The notes under the pieces are model-generated. The model was given only the letters and a program-made list of their open reading frames with translations. It had not been told where the DNA came from and did no database searches. The position numbers and the translations under genes were made by a program. A stretch of DNA of 64,000 bases. Source: Streptomyces sp. V1I1. Its GTDB lineage: Bacteria; Actinomycetota; Actinomycetes; Streptomycetales; Streptomycetaceae. Positions 1 through 10,472 of the stretch are shown piece by piece (within the stretch, counting starts at the first letter, position 1; the number at the start of each line of letters is the position of its first letter). The DNA lies in contig NZ_JAUSZH010000001.1 of NCBI RefSeq assembly GCF_030817355.1, positions 5,022,501 to 5,086,500 on the forward strand. The letters run 5' to 3'.

Positions 1-2725
<2,725 letters not shown>

Positions 2726-2811
2726 CAGTTGCTCGCGTCCACTGTGTCAGTTCTGAAGTAACGAACTGTCGAACCCCCATGGCCGGGGCTCCGGATCGAT
2801 ATCTTCATAGA

Positions 2812-2930
2812 GTTTCGGTGGTCATTGCGTTAGGGAAACGCCCGGTTACATTCCGAACCCGGAAGCTAAGCCTTTCAGCGCCGATGGTACTGCAGGGGGG
2901 ACCCTGTGGGAGAGTAGGACGCCGCCGAAC
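2812..2930 (+). rRNA. 5S ribosomal RNA
   Basis: The sequence starts GTTTCGGTGGTCATTGCG and ends GACGCCGCCGAAC. The two ends pair to form helix I. The internal CGAACCCGGAAGCTAAG segment is the conserved loop B / helix III region. Length is about 119 nt, as expected. It is the last gene of the rRNA operon and is followed directly by a strong hairpin terminator. Confidence 0.96.
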
Positions 2931-2942
2931 AATCTTTGTGGG

Positions 2943-2974
2943 AAAGCCCCGCACCATTTTGGTGCGGGGCTTTT
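2943..2974 (+). terminator. Rho-independent terminator of the rRNA operon
   Basis: A 13-bp stem, AAGCCCCGCACC pairing with GGTGCGGGGCTT, has a 5-nt loop (ATTTT) and is followed by a TTTT run. It sits 12 bases after the 5S rRNA end. It may also limit read-through from the converging MoxR operon. Confidence 0.9.
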
Positions 2975-3027
2975 CTGCGTTCAAGGGGCAATGCAACCGC
3001 CTCCCAGAGCAATTGCCACCGCCTCCC

Positions 3028-4338
3028 TCAGAGGCGGCCGGCAGCCTTTAGCGCGAGGTAGGCGTCTGCAAGGGCAGGCGCAAGGTTGTCAGGAGTCGCA
3101 TCGACGACGGTGACACCGTGGCGTTGGAGCTGCTCTGCTGTGCGGCGGCGCTGAGCCTGGGCCTGGGTGCCGGCAGCGGCGTCGTAAACATCCTCGATGG
3201 TGCCTCGGGCGGTGGACATCCGCTGGATGTGGGGGTCGGCCACCGATGCCACAAGCACCGTGTGGCGCTGTGTGAGCAGCGGGAGAACGGGGAGCAGGCC
3301 CTCTTCGATGGGTGCGGCGTCGAGGCTGGTGAGCAGCACGATGAGGGACCGACGTGGGGCACTGTTCAGCGCGGCGGCGCTGAGGCCGCGGGCGTCGGTT
3401 TCGACGAGTTCGGGTTCGAGGGGAGCGAGAGCGTTGACCAGGGCAGGCAGGAGGTCGCCCGCTGAGCGGCCCTGGACCTGGGCGCGGATGCGGCGGTCGT
3501 AGGCCAGCAGGTCTACACGGTCGCCGGCGCGTGAGGCCAGCGCGGTAAGGAGCAGTGCTGCGTCCATGGCCGCGTCGAGGCGCGGGATATCCCCGACTCG
3601 GCCGGCTGAGGTGCGGCCGGTGTCGAGTACAACGAGGATGTGGCGGTCGCGTTCGGGGCGCCAGGTGCGTACGGCGACGGTGGTCTGGCGGGCTGTGGCG
3701 CGCCAGTCGATGGAGCGAGTGTCGTCGCCGGGGACGTAGTCGCGGAGGCTGTCGAACTCGGTGCCCTGGCCGCGGATGAGGACGCTGGTGCGGCCGTCGA
3801 GTTCGCGGAGTCTGGCCAGTCTGGACGGCAGGTGCTTGCGGCTGGTGAAGGGCGGCAGGACGCGGACGGTCCAGGGGACCTTGTGGTTGCCTTGGCGGGC
3901 GGCTAGGCCCAGAGGTCCGTACGAGCGGACGGTGATGCGGACGGCTTGGCGGTCGCCGCGTCGTGTGGGGCGCAGGACGGTGGTGATACGTCGGCGTTCG
4001 CCTGCGGGGACGGTCAGCTTGTGTCGGGATGCCGCCTGTTCGGTGCCGGTGAGCCAGTTGCTCGGGGGCCAGGCGTCCCGGAGGCGGGCGCGCAGGCGGC
4101 GGCTGGAGGGGTTGGTGACGGTCAGCTGGACTTCGGCGGCGTCACCCAGTCGAACTGATGTGTCACCGCTTCGGGTGAATCGGAGCGTTCGCACTGGCGC
4201 TGCGAGGGCGTAGTCGCACAAGATTGCTAGTGACAGAGGCGCATTCACAGCGAGCATCCCGGTCCAGCTCGGAGCCAGGATGCCCACGGGGAGAGAGCCG
4301 AGAGCGGCGAGGAGTGCGGTTCTTCCGGTGAGGGCCAT
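3028..4338 (-). CDS. DUF58 domain protein of the MoxR operon
   Basis: 436-residue protein. Two hydrophobic segments occur in the first ~45 residues and the rest appears cytoplasmic. The family-defining DUF58 segment is visible as GTEFDSLRDYVPGDDTRSID, followed by WRATAR, at about residues 192-215. A vWA-like region follows (HILVVLDTGRTSAGR resembles a MIDAS-type strand). DUF58 proteins are partners of MoxR-type AAA ATPases, thought to assist metal-dependent or chaperone-like assembly at the membrane; the actual client here is unknown. The gene is last in a five-gene operon and begins 11 bases after the MoxR stop. It converges on the rRNA operon. Family assignment is firm; function is inferred. 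Confidence 0.9.
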   Translation of the reverse strand: MALTGRTALLAALGSLPVGILAPSWTGMLAVNAPLSLAILCDYALAAPVRTLRFTRSGDTSVRLGDAAEVQLTVTNPSSRRLRARLRDAWPPSNWLTGTEQAASRHKLTVPAGERRRITTVLRPTRRGDRQAVRITVRSYGPLGLAARQGNHKVPWTVRVLPPFTSRKHLPSRLARLRELDGRTSVLIRGQGTEFDSLRDYVPGDDTRSIDWRATARQTTVAVRTWRPERDRHILVVLDTGRTSAGRVGDIPRLDAAMDAALLLTALASRAGDRVDLLAYDRRIRAQVQGRSAGDLLPALVNALAPLEPELVETDARGLSAAALNSAPRRSLIVLLTSLDAAPIEEGLLPVLPLLTQRHTVLVASVADPHIQRMSTARGTIEDVYDAAAGTQAQAQRRRTAEQLQRHGVTVVDATPDNLAPALADAYLALKAAGRL

Positions 4339-4349
4339 GGGTCGGTGCC

Positions 4350-5333
4350 TCAGCGGGGGACGGGGACGTGGCTGAGGATCGCGGTGATGACGGAGTCGGC
4401 GGTGACTCCCTCCATCTCCGCTTCGGGCCGGAGCTGGATCCGGTGGCGCAGGGTGGGCAGGGCCAGGGCTTTCACATCGTCGGGGATGACGTAGTCGCGG
4501 CCGGTGAGCCAGGCCCAGGCGCGGGCGGTGGAGAGCAAGGCTGTGGCGCCTCGGGGAGACACACCGAGGGTGAGTGAGGGGGATTCACGCGTGGCACGGC
4601 AGATATCGACGACATAGCCGGCGATCTCGGCGGAGACCGAGGTCTTGGAGACGGCAGCGCGGGCCGCTTCCAGATCGGCGGGGCCTGCGACGGGGCGCAC
4701 GCCCGCAGCCCGGAGGTCGCGGGGGTTGAAGCCCTCGGCATGCCGGGTCAGGACATTGATCTCGTCCTCGCGGGACGGTAGAGGGACCGTCAGTTTGAGG
4801 AGGAACCGGTCCAGTTGGGCTTCGGGAAGGGGGTAGGTGCCCTCGTACTCGACCGGGTTCTGGGTCGCGGCGACCAGGAAGGGGTCCGGCAGCGGGCGGG
4901 GGGTGCCGTCGACTGTGACCTGACGCTCTTCCATTGCTTCCAGGAGCGAGGACTGGGTCTTGGGCGGAGTGCGGTTGATCTCGTCGGCGAGAAGGAGATT
5001 GGTGAAGACGGGACCGGGCTGGAAGGAGAACTCGGCGGTGCGCGCGTCGTAGACGAGAGAGCCGGTGACATCGCTGGGCATGAGGTCGGGGGTGAACTGG
5101 ACGCGCTTGGTGTCGAGTTCGAGGGAGGCCGCGAGGGTGCGGACCAGGAGCGTCTTGGCGACGCCCGGTACTCCTTCGAGGAGGACATGGCCGCGGCACA
5201 GCAGGGCCACGACGAGTCCGGTGACAGCGGGATCCTGGCCGACCACGGCCTTGGCGATCTCGGTGCGCAGGGCCTCCAGGGAGGTGCGGGCGCGGTCCGA
5301 GTTCTCAGCTGTCTCGGGGGTCGGGGCGCTCAT
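4350..5333 (-). CDS. MoxR-family AAA+ ATPase
   Basis: 327 residues. The Walker A motif is GVPGVAKT (about residues 53-60) and the Walker B is LLLADEIN, followed by RTPPKTQSSLLEAMEERQ, which is diagnostic of MoxR ATPases. Sensor 1 (ATQNP) and the C-terminal lid are present. MoxR proteins hydrolyse ATP to act as chaperones or assembly factors, usually with DUF58/vWA partners, as here. The ATG at 5333 is chosen because the protein then starts just before the AAA module and overlaps the upstream stop by 4 bases (ATGA), implying translational coupling. The open frame extends upstream but without family similarity. Confidence 0.94.
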   Translation of the reverse strand: MSAPTPETAENSDRARTSLEALRTEIAKAVVGQDPAVTGLVVALLCRGHVLLEGVPGVAKTLLVRTLAASLELDTKRVQFTPDLMPSDVTGSLVYDARTAEFSFQPGPVFTNLLLADEINRTPPKTQSSLLEAMEERQVTVDGTPRPLPDPFLVAATQNPVEYEGTYPLPEAQLDRFLLKLTVPLPSREDEINVLTRHAEGFNPRDLRAAGVRPVAGPADLEAARAAVSKTSVSAEIAGYVVDICRATRESPSLTLGVSPRGATALLSTARAWAWLTGRDYVIPDDVKALALPTLRHRIQLRPEAEMEGVTADSVITAILSHVPVPR

Positions 5334-6523
5334 GAAGTGCGTACCTCTCTTTCGAGGGCGTCGAGGTGGTCTGCCAGATGTACGAGAGCGATGTCGTTGG
5401 CCGGAACCGGGCCGAAGAGCAGGGCCTTGAGATCCCGGTCGCCGGTGGGGAGATGGGCCGAGACGGCCGGGAGCAGGGCCGCGGCGGAGTGGGCGTCGGC
5501 CGGGGGGACGCCGAGGAGCGGGGCAAGGCGGGTGCGGGTGGCGGAGCGCAGGGCCGATGCCGCGCGGTCGCGGGCGTTCACCTTGCGGTAGAGGCGGGCG
5601 CGGCCCTCGGTGGACTCGGAGGCGCGGATGGCTACGGGAAGCCGTTCGGTGACGAGGGGGCCCAGCCGGCGGGCGCGCCAGATGGCTGCCAGGACGGCGG
5701 CGAGGGTGAGTTGGAGTGTCCCCCAGAGCCAACCGGAGGGGATGAGATCGAGGAAAGTGCTGTCGCCGTCGGCGCTGTCCTGGGCGGCGGAGCTGTCGCT
5801 GAGCGAGGGGAGATACCAGACCAGATGGGTGCGGGAGCCGAGGAGTTGCAGGGCGAGGGAGGCGTTGCCGTGCTTGTCCAGACGCTGGTTGTACAGGATG
5901 TCGGGGGAGCCGAGCAGGACGGTGTCGCCATTGCCGGGGTCGTCGATCCTGAGGAGGGTGGGCAGGCCGTCACTCGGGTAGCAGCTGTCGGCGCCGGGCT
6001 TCTGGGTGGAGTACCGCTCACCGCCGAGGTCGGCGTTGCCGGCGCTGCGGGCGGCGGGGAGGGAGCACTGAGGGGTGCGTGCCGAGACGGGGGCCGGGAT
6101 TTCGCTGTCGACGCCCGGAGCCAGCGCGTCGAGCGAGGTGGGGCCGGCGGAGAGGACGACGGTGCGCCCGCCGGAGTTGGCCGTCGCGGTGCGGAGGGTC
6201 TCCTGCTGGTGGTCCGTCAGAAGGTCGGGTGCGGTGACCAGAAGGGTGGTGCCGGGGCCGGCCGCGGTGGTGGCCTCGTCGAGCGTGGTGACCACGCGGG
6301 TGGAGACGCCGCGGTCCTTGAGAAGTTCGGCGACGGCCCGGCTGCCGGAAGGATCGGCGGAACGGGGGTCGAGCCGGCCGTGCTGGTCCCCGGAGCGCAG
6401 GGCGGCCATGGCGATCCCGGCTGCGACGAGGATGACGAGCGCCAGCAGCAGGCCGCGGGTGCGGGTCCACACCTGGCGGCTGGTGGGGGACATGGAGGTG
6501 GAGCTGAGGGTCGCCCCGGTCAT
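5330..6523 (-). CDS. DUF4350 domain membrane protein
   Basis: 397 residues. An N-terminal membrane anchor (LLLALVILVAAGIAMAAL, about 25-42) is followed by an extracytoplasmic DUF4350 region with the typical DPSGSRAVAELLKDRGV segment, then a second transmembrane segment (LWGTLQLTLAAVLAAIW, about 255-275). A cytoplasmic tail follows (ARRLGPLVTERLPV). This layout is the standard for the actinobacterial DUF4350 member of MoxR operons. Its start overlaps the preceding DUF4129 stop by 4 bases. The biochemical role is unknown. It may scaffold the MoxR/DUF58 pair at the membrane, but that is inference from gene order. Confidence 0.88.
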   Translation of the reverse strand: MTGATLSSTSMSPTSRQVWTRTRGLLLALVILVAAGIAMAALRSGDQHGRLDPRSADPSGSRAVAELLKDRGVSTRVVTTLDEATTAAGPGTTLLVTAPDLLTDHQQETLRTATANSGGRTVVLSAGPTSLDALAPGVDSEIPAPVSARTPQCSLPAARSAGNADLGGERYSTQKPGADSCYPSDGLPTLLRIDDPGNGDTVLLGSPDILYNQRLDKHGNASLALQLLGSRTHLVWYLPSLSDSSAAQDSADGDSTFLDLIPSGWLWGTLQLTLAAVLAAIWRARRLGPLVTERLPVAIRASESTEGRARLYRKVNARDRAASALRSATRTRLAPLLGVPPADAHSAAALLPAVSAHLPTGDRDLKALLFGPVPANDIALVHLADHLDALEREVRTS

Positions 6524-7209
6524 TCGGCTGCTCCTTGGGCCGCGCCGCTCAGTCGGGGCTTGGCGCGCTCCAGTTCGAGGTCGAGGTCACGCAGGCGCAG
6601 ATACGCCTGCCGGTCGGCTGTGCGGCCGCCGTATGTCACGTCGTCGAACTCCCTGGCGGAGGTGCGGAGTCCGTCGGCGTGGTCGGGGAGGGAGCGGCCT
6701 GCTTCGGCGGCGGCTTCGTCGGCGGTACGGCCCGGGCGCGGGTCGAGGAGGGTTCGTTCCTCCAGGGAGCGGACGATTGCTCGCATGCGTTCCTGGACGG
6801 CTTGGTTCCAGCGTCCTGCGGCGGCGTGGGCCTCGGCGGCGGTGCGGTGTTCGGATGCGCTGCGGGGGCTGTCGTCGAAGAGGGAGTCCGCGGTTCCGGG
6901 GGTGCGCCGGGGTGTGCCAAGTCGCCACCAGAGGGCGGCGATCAGGCCGACGACGAGCAGGGCGACGACGAGAAGACCGAGCGGGCCGCCGGGGGCGGCG
7001 CCTGACGCGGCGTCGAAGATGCCGCCGATCCAGTCCCAGAAGCGGTTGAGCGCGCGCTGGAGCAGGCTCGGGTCGTTCTCGTGGTACATCGGCTTGGACA
7101 GTTCCCGCTCCGCCGCCTCCCGGGCGGGGATGCGGGGTGTGTCCACCGGTACGTCGTCGTTCGCGCGGATCGGCAGCCGCGCCATTGTCACGCCCCCCGT
7201 GGTGGACAC
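6520..7209 (-). CDS. DUF4129 domain membrane protein
   Basis: 229 residues from a GTG start at 7209. The start is supported by an AGGAG eight bases upstream, inside the end of the preceding gene. One transmembrane helix (GLLVVALLVVGLIAALWW, about 78-95) precedes a cytoplasmic C-terminal DUF4129 domain with the segment AGRWNQAVQERMRAIVRSLE and the conserved TADEAAAEAG. DUF4129 proteins sit next to DUF4350 and MoxR in actinobacteria and resemble transglutaminase-associated C-terminal domains; no catalytic site is visible. A later ATG at 7185 is a possible alternative start. Confidence 0.87.
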   Translation of the reverse strand: MSTTGGVTMARLPIRANDDVPVDTPRIPAREAAERELSKPMYHENDPSLLQRALNRFWDWIGGIFDAASGAAPGGPLGLLVVALLVVGLIAALWWRLGTPRRTPGTADSLFDDSPRSASEHRTAAEAHAAAGRWNQAVQERMRAIVRSLEERTLLDPRPGRTADEAAAEAGRSLPDHADGLRTSAREFDDVTYGGRTADRQAYLRLRDLDLELERAKPRLSGAAQGAAE

Positions 7210-7213
7210 CGCA

Positions 7214-8446
7214 TCAGCTCCTGGAGGGGGCGTTGCCAGGCGGCTCGGAGCCGTAGCCGGCGACGCCCGCGGCCCGTGCGAGTTCGATGTCGAGGGCCTC
7301 GCGGCGGATGCGCTGGTCGATGTAGAGGAGGACGGTCACGCCGGCGGAGATCGGGTAGGTGATGGAGGACGCGATCACCGAGCCGATTCCCGTGATGATC
7401 AGGAACGGCCAGCCGAAGTCAGGGGTGGTCCCGGCGAACAGGTCGCCGAACCCGCTGCCGTCCACTGCGAACGCGATCAGACCGAACGGCACAGCGATGA
7501 TCATCGACACAAGCAGCGTCAGCAGCAGCGTCAGCGCCACGATGCCGAAGGTCCGCCACCAGGCGCCCTGGACCAGTTTGGCGGAGCGGCGCAGGGATGC
7601 GATGACGCCCTGGCGCTCCAGCATGAGCGCGGGAGAAGCAAGGGCGAACCGGATCATCAGCCAGAGGATCACGACGCAGGCCCCCAGGCCTGCGAGTACG
7701 GAAAGTGCGATTCCCCCACCGGTGCCCAGCAGCAGGCCGGGCAGAATCGCCACGGTCATGATGCCGGCGCTCATGAGTGGCAACAGCACGGTCAGACCAA
7801 GCAGTTGGGGGAGTCGGGGCCGTGCCTCGTGCCAGGCCTCGGAGAGCGTCACCGGGCGGCCCAGCACCGAGCGGCTGATCACCACGGTGAGAAGCGCCGT
7901 GGTGAAGAGCGTGGCGATCAGGGTGATGATCAGCACAGGGCCCATGGCGAGCAGGCTGGACTGCAGGGAGTCCACCGACTGCCTCAAAGCCTCCGACGGG
8001 TCCGCGTCCGGGGAGACCTCGGGCGGGTCGGGGAGCAGGTAGCGGTCGACGAGGATGTTGCCGATCTCGGTGATCACGGAGACGGTGATCGTGATGCCCA
8101 GCACCGTTCGCCAGTGAGCGCGCAGGGTCGACACCGCGCCGTCGAGGATCTCGCCGACTCCCAGCGGACGGAGCGGGATGACGCCGGGTTTGGCGGCCGG
8201 AGGCTGGCCCCAGCCGCCGCGCGGCTGACCGCCGCCCCAGCCGGGCGCCGGCGGTGGCGGTGGAGCCGGGACGCGGTTGGCACCCGGGGCGGTCGGCGCG
8301 GACCACTGTCCCGGGGGCGGCTGCTCCTTGGACCACTTCGAGGCGGGGCTGCTCTCGTCACCGGCCGCGGCGGGCCGGGGCACGCCGCCGTCCTGGCCGT
8401 CGGAGGGAGCAGATCCGGGCGAGGCCCAGCCCGGAGTGTCGTTCAC
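7214..8446 (-). CDS. Polytopic membrane protein, GDPD membrane-domain-like (first gene of MoxR operon)
   Basis: 410 residues. A ~100-residue Pro/Gly/Ala-rich cytoplasmic N-terminus (PPPPPAPGWGGGQP) is followed by about six hydrophobic helices (for example LLGLTVLLPLMSAGIMTVAIL and LALTLLLTLLVSMIIAVPFGL). It resembles the membrane domain family found fused to glycerophosphodiester phosphodiesterases, but no phosphodiesterase catalytic domain is present. GTG at 8446 is preferred over the in-frame ATG at 8461, because a near-perfect GAGGTGG lies 6 bases upstream of the GTG. It is the promoter-proximal gene of the MoxR operon, with only 4 bases to the DUF4129 start, and is divergent from mtnA. 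Confidence 0.8.
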   Translation of the reverse strand: MNDTPGWASPGSAPSDGQDGGVPRPAAAGDESSPASKWSKEQPPPGQWSAPTAPGANRVPAPPPPPAPGWGGGQPRGGWGQPPAAKPGVIPLRPLGVGEILDGAVSTLRAHWRTVLGITITVSVITEIGNILVDRYLLPDPPEVSPDADPSEALRQSVDSLQSSLLAMGPVLIITLIATLFTTALLTVVISRSVLGRPVTLSEAWHEARPRLPQLLGLTVLLPLMSAGIMTVAILPGLLLGTGGGIALSVLAGLGACVVILWLMIRFALASPALMLERQGVIASLRRSAKLVQGAWWRTFGIVALTLLLTLLVSMIIAVPFGLIAFAVDGSGFGDLFAGTTPDFGWPFLIITGIGSVIASSITYPISAGVTVLLYIDQRIRREALDIELARAAGVAGYGSEPPGNAPSRS

Positions 8447-8628
8447 GGTCGTCCACCTCATGGATTGGTCATGGGGCCGGCTCGGCGAGTCGGCACGTTC
8501 ACGATGCCGGTCCCCGTAGCGGGATGGCAGGTTGGCTGCCATCGTGCCACGCGTGGCACGATGGTGGGCGGGCCCCTGTATCTCCTTCGCACCTTCTTTG
8601 TCGGTGCCTCACCGGGCAGACTGGGCGG

Positions 8629-9777
8629 ATGGCTGATCAGTACGTACAAAACCCGGTCGGCGCGGAGCCGCCCGTGCTTCCTGCGCTGCGCTGGGACGAG
8701 CCACCGGAAGGGCCCGTACTGGTCCTTCTCGACCAGACCCGGCTGCCCGTCGAGGAGGTCGAGCTGGTCTGCACCGATGTGCCTGCCCTGGTACGGGCGA
8801 TCCAGACGCTCGCCGTTCGTGGGGCGCCGCTGCTGGGCATCGCGGGCGCCTATGGTGTGGCCCTCGCCGCTGTGCGGGGATACGACGTGGAGGAGGCAGT
8901 GGGGCTGCTGGAGCAGGCGCGGCCCACCGCCGTGAACTTGGGATACGGCGTGCGGCAGGCGGCGGCCGCGTACCGGGCTGCGGCGGAGAAGGGGGCGGAC
9001 GCGGAGCAGGCGGGGCAGGCGGCGCTGGCCGCGGCCAAGGCGCTGCACCGGGAGGATGCCGCGGCCAGCGCCCGGATGGCTGAGCACGGGCTGGTGCTGC
9101 TCGACGAGCTGCTGCCGGGTGGCGGTCACCGGATCCTGACCCACTGCAACACCGGGGCGCTGGTCTCGGGCGGTGAGGGCACCGCGTTCGCCGTGGCGCT
9201 CACGGCGCACCGCGCGGGGCGGCTGCGGCGGCTGTGGGTGGACGAGACGAGGCCACTGCTGCAGGGTTCCCGGCTGACCGCCTATGAGGCGGCGCGCGGC
9301 GGAATGCCGTACACATTGCTCACGGACAATGCCGCGGGGTCGCTCTTCGCGGCGGGGGAGGTGGATGCCGTACTGATCGGGGCCGACCGGATCGCCGCCG
9401 ACGGATCGGTGGCGAACAAGGTCGGGAGCTACCCGCTCGCGGTGCTGGCGAAATACCACCACGTACCGTTCATCGTGGTCGCGCCGACGACGACGGTGGA
9501 CCTGAGCACGCCGGACGGGGCGTCGATAGAGGTGGAGCAACGGCCTGGACAGGAGGTGACGGAGGTCACCGCGCCGCAGATAGCGGCGGCCGGAGGGGGA
9601 GTGAGCGGCGGGCTGCCGGTGGCGCCGCTGGGAACGCAGGCGTACAACCCGGCGTTCGACGTCACACCCCCGGAACTGGTGACGGCGATAGTCACCGAGC
9701 AGGGAGCATTGTCCCCGGTCACCGGGGGTGGAATAGCGGAGCTGTGTGCCAGGTCACGCCAGGTAACGATTAGCTAA
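8629..9777 (+). CDS. mtnA: S-methyl-5-thioribose-1-phosphate isomerase
   Basis: 382 residues. The enzyme isomerises methylthioribose-1-phosphate to methylthioribulose-1-phosphate in the methionine salvage pathway. Family motifs present: AVRGAPLLGIAGAYG near the N-terminus, HCNTGAL (the catalytic Cys), VDETRPLLQGSRLTA, and GADRIAADGSVANKVG with the catalytic Asp. Length matches the eIF2B-like MtnA family. The ATG at 8629 fits the start of homology; the open frame reads further upstream without similarity. It lies 4 bases before mtrA, so mtrA may be partly co-transcribed with it, though mtrA also seems to have its own regulatory repeat. Confidence 0.93.
   Translation: MADQYVQNPVGAEPPVLPALRWDEPPEGPVLVLLDQTRLPVEEVELVCTDVPALVRAIQTLAVRGAPLLGIAGAYGVALAAVRGYDVEEAVGLLEQARPTAVNLGYGVRQAAAAYRAAAEKGADAEQAGQAALAAAKALHREDAAASARMAEHGLVLLDELLPGGGHRILTHCNTGALVSGGEGTAFAVALTAHRAGRLRRLWVDETRPLLQGSRLTAYEAARGGMPYTLLTDNAAGSLFAAGEVDAVLIGADRIAADGSVANKVGSYPLAVLAKYHHVPFIVVAPTTTVDLSTPDGASIEVEQRPGQEVTEVTAPQIAAAGGGVSGGLPVAPLGTQAYNPAFDVTPPELVTAIVTEQGALSPVTGGGIAELCARSRQVTIS
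9751..9770 (+). promoter_or_regulatory. Tandem GGTnACG repeat, possible MtrA autoregulatory box
   Basis: Two adjacent 10-mers, AGGTCACGCC and AGGTAACGAT, share AGGTnACG in tandem. The second copy ends 11 bases before the mtrA start. MtrA is known to recognise direct repeats of GTnAC-type half sites, so this could be its own operator, placed in the last codons of mtnA. The spacing and half-site similarity are seen; binding is inferred. Confidence 0.45.
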
Positions 9778-9781
9778 TGGG

Positions 9782-10471
9782 ATGATGTCGATTATGAAGG
9801 GACGAGTCCTTGTCGTCGATGACGACACCGCACTGGCCGAGATGCTCGGGATTGTGCTGCGTGGTGAAGGTTTCGAGCCGTCGTTCGTAGCGGACGGCGA
9901 CAAGGCACTTGCCGCTTTCCGTGAGGCCAAGCCGGATCTTGTACTGCTGGATCTCATGCTGCCCGGACGGGACGGTATCGAGGTGTGCAGGCTGATCAGG
10001 GCCGAGTCCGGCGTGCCGATCGTGATGCTCACGGCCAAGAGCGACACGGTGGATGTGGTGGTCGGCCTGGAGTCCGGGGCCGATGACTACATCGTCAAGC
10101 CGTTCAAGCCGAAGGAGCTGGTCGCCCGGATCCGGGCGCGGCTGAGGAGGTCCGAGGAGCCGGCGCCGGAGCAGCTGGCGATCGGGGATCTGGTCATCGA
10201 TGTGGCCGGTCACTCCGTGAAGCGGGACGGGCAGTCGATCGCCCTCACCCCGCTCGAGTTCGACCTGCTGGTCGCGCTCGCCCGCAAGCCCTGGCAGGTG
10301 TTCACCCGCGAGGTGCTGCTCGAGCAGGTGTGGGGCTACCGCCACGCGGCGGACACGAGGCTGGTCAATGTGCATGTTCAGCGGCTGCGTTCCAAGGTCG
10401 AGAAGGACCCTGAGCGCCCGGAGATCGTGGTGACCGTCCGTGGTGTCGGTTACAAGGCCGGGCCGAGCTGA
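9782..10471 (+). CDS. mtrA: OmpR-family response regulator MtrA
   Basis: 229 residues. The receiver domain (about 8-120) has the acidic pocket DDD at 13-15, the phosphoacceptor Asp57 in LVLLDLMLPG, and the KPF switch lysine. The C-terminal winged helix contains LTPLEFDLLVALARKPWQVF and NVHVQRLRSKVEKDP. With MtrB and LpqB it forms the actinobacterial envelope/cell-cycle signalling operon. In Streptomyces MtrA controls development, nitrogen and antibiotic genes. One base separates its stop from the mtrB start. The ATG at 9782 is followed by further in-frame ATGs at codons 2 and 5, so the precise start could be a few codons later. Confidence 0.95.
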   Translation: MMSIMKGRVLVVDDDTALAEMLGIVLRGEGFEPSFVADGDKALAAFREAKPDLVLLDLMLPGRDGIEVCRLIRAESGVPIVMLTAKSDTVDVVVGLESGADDYIVKPFKPKELVARIRARLRRSEEPAPEQLAIGDLVIDVAGHSVKRDGQSIALTPLEFDLLVALARKPWQVFTREVLLEQVWGYRHAADTRLVNVHVQRLRSKVEKDPERPEIVVTVRGVGYKAGPS

Positions 10472-10472
10472 C

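Noticed and set aside
4350..5732. Longer N-terminus of the MoxR protein (frame open to 5732)
   Set aside because: The added ~130 residues are the antisense-like reading of the upstream DUF4350 gene; the ATG at 5333 is coupled to that gene's stop.
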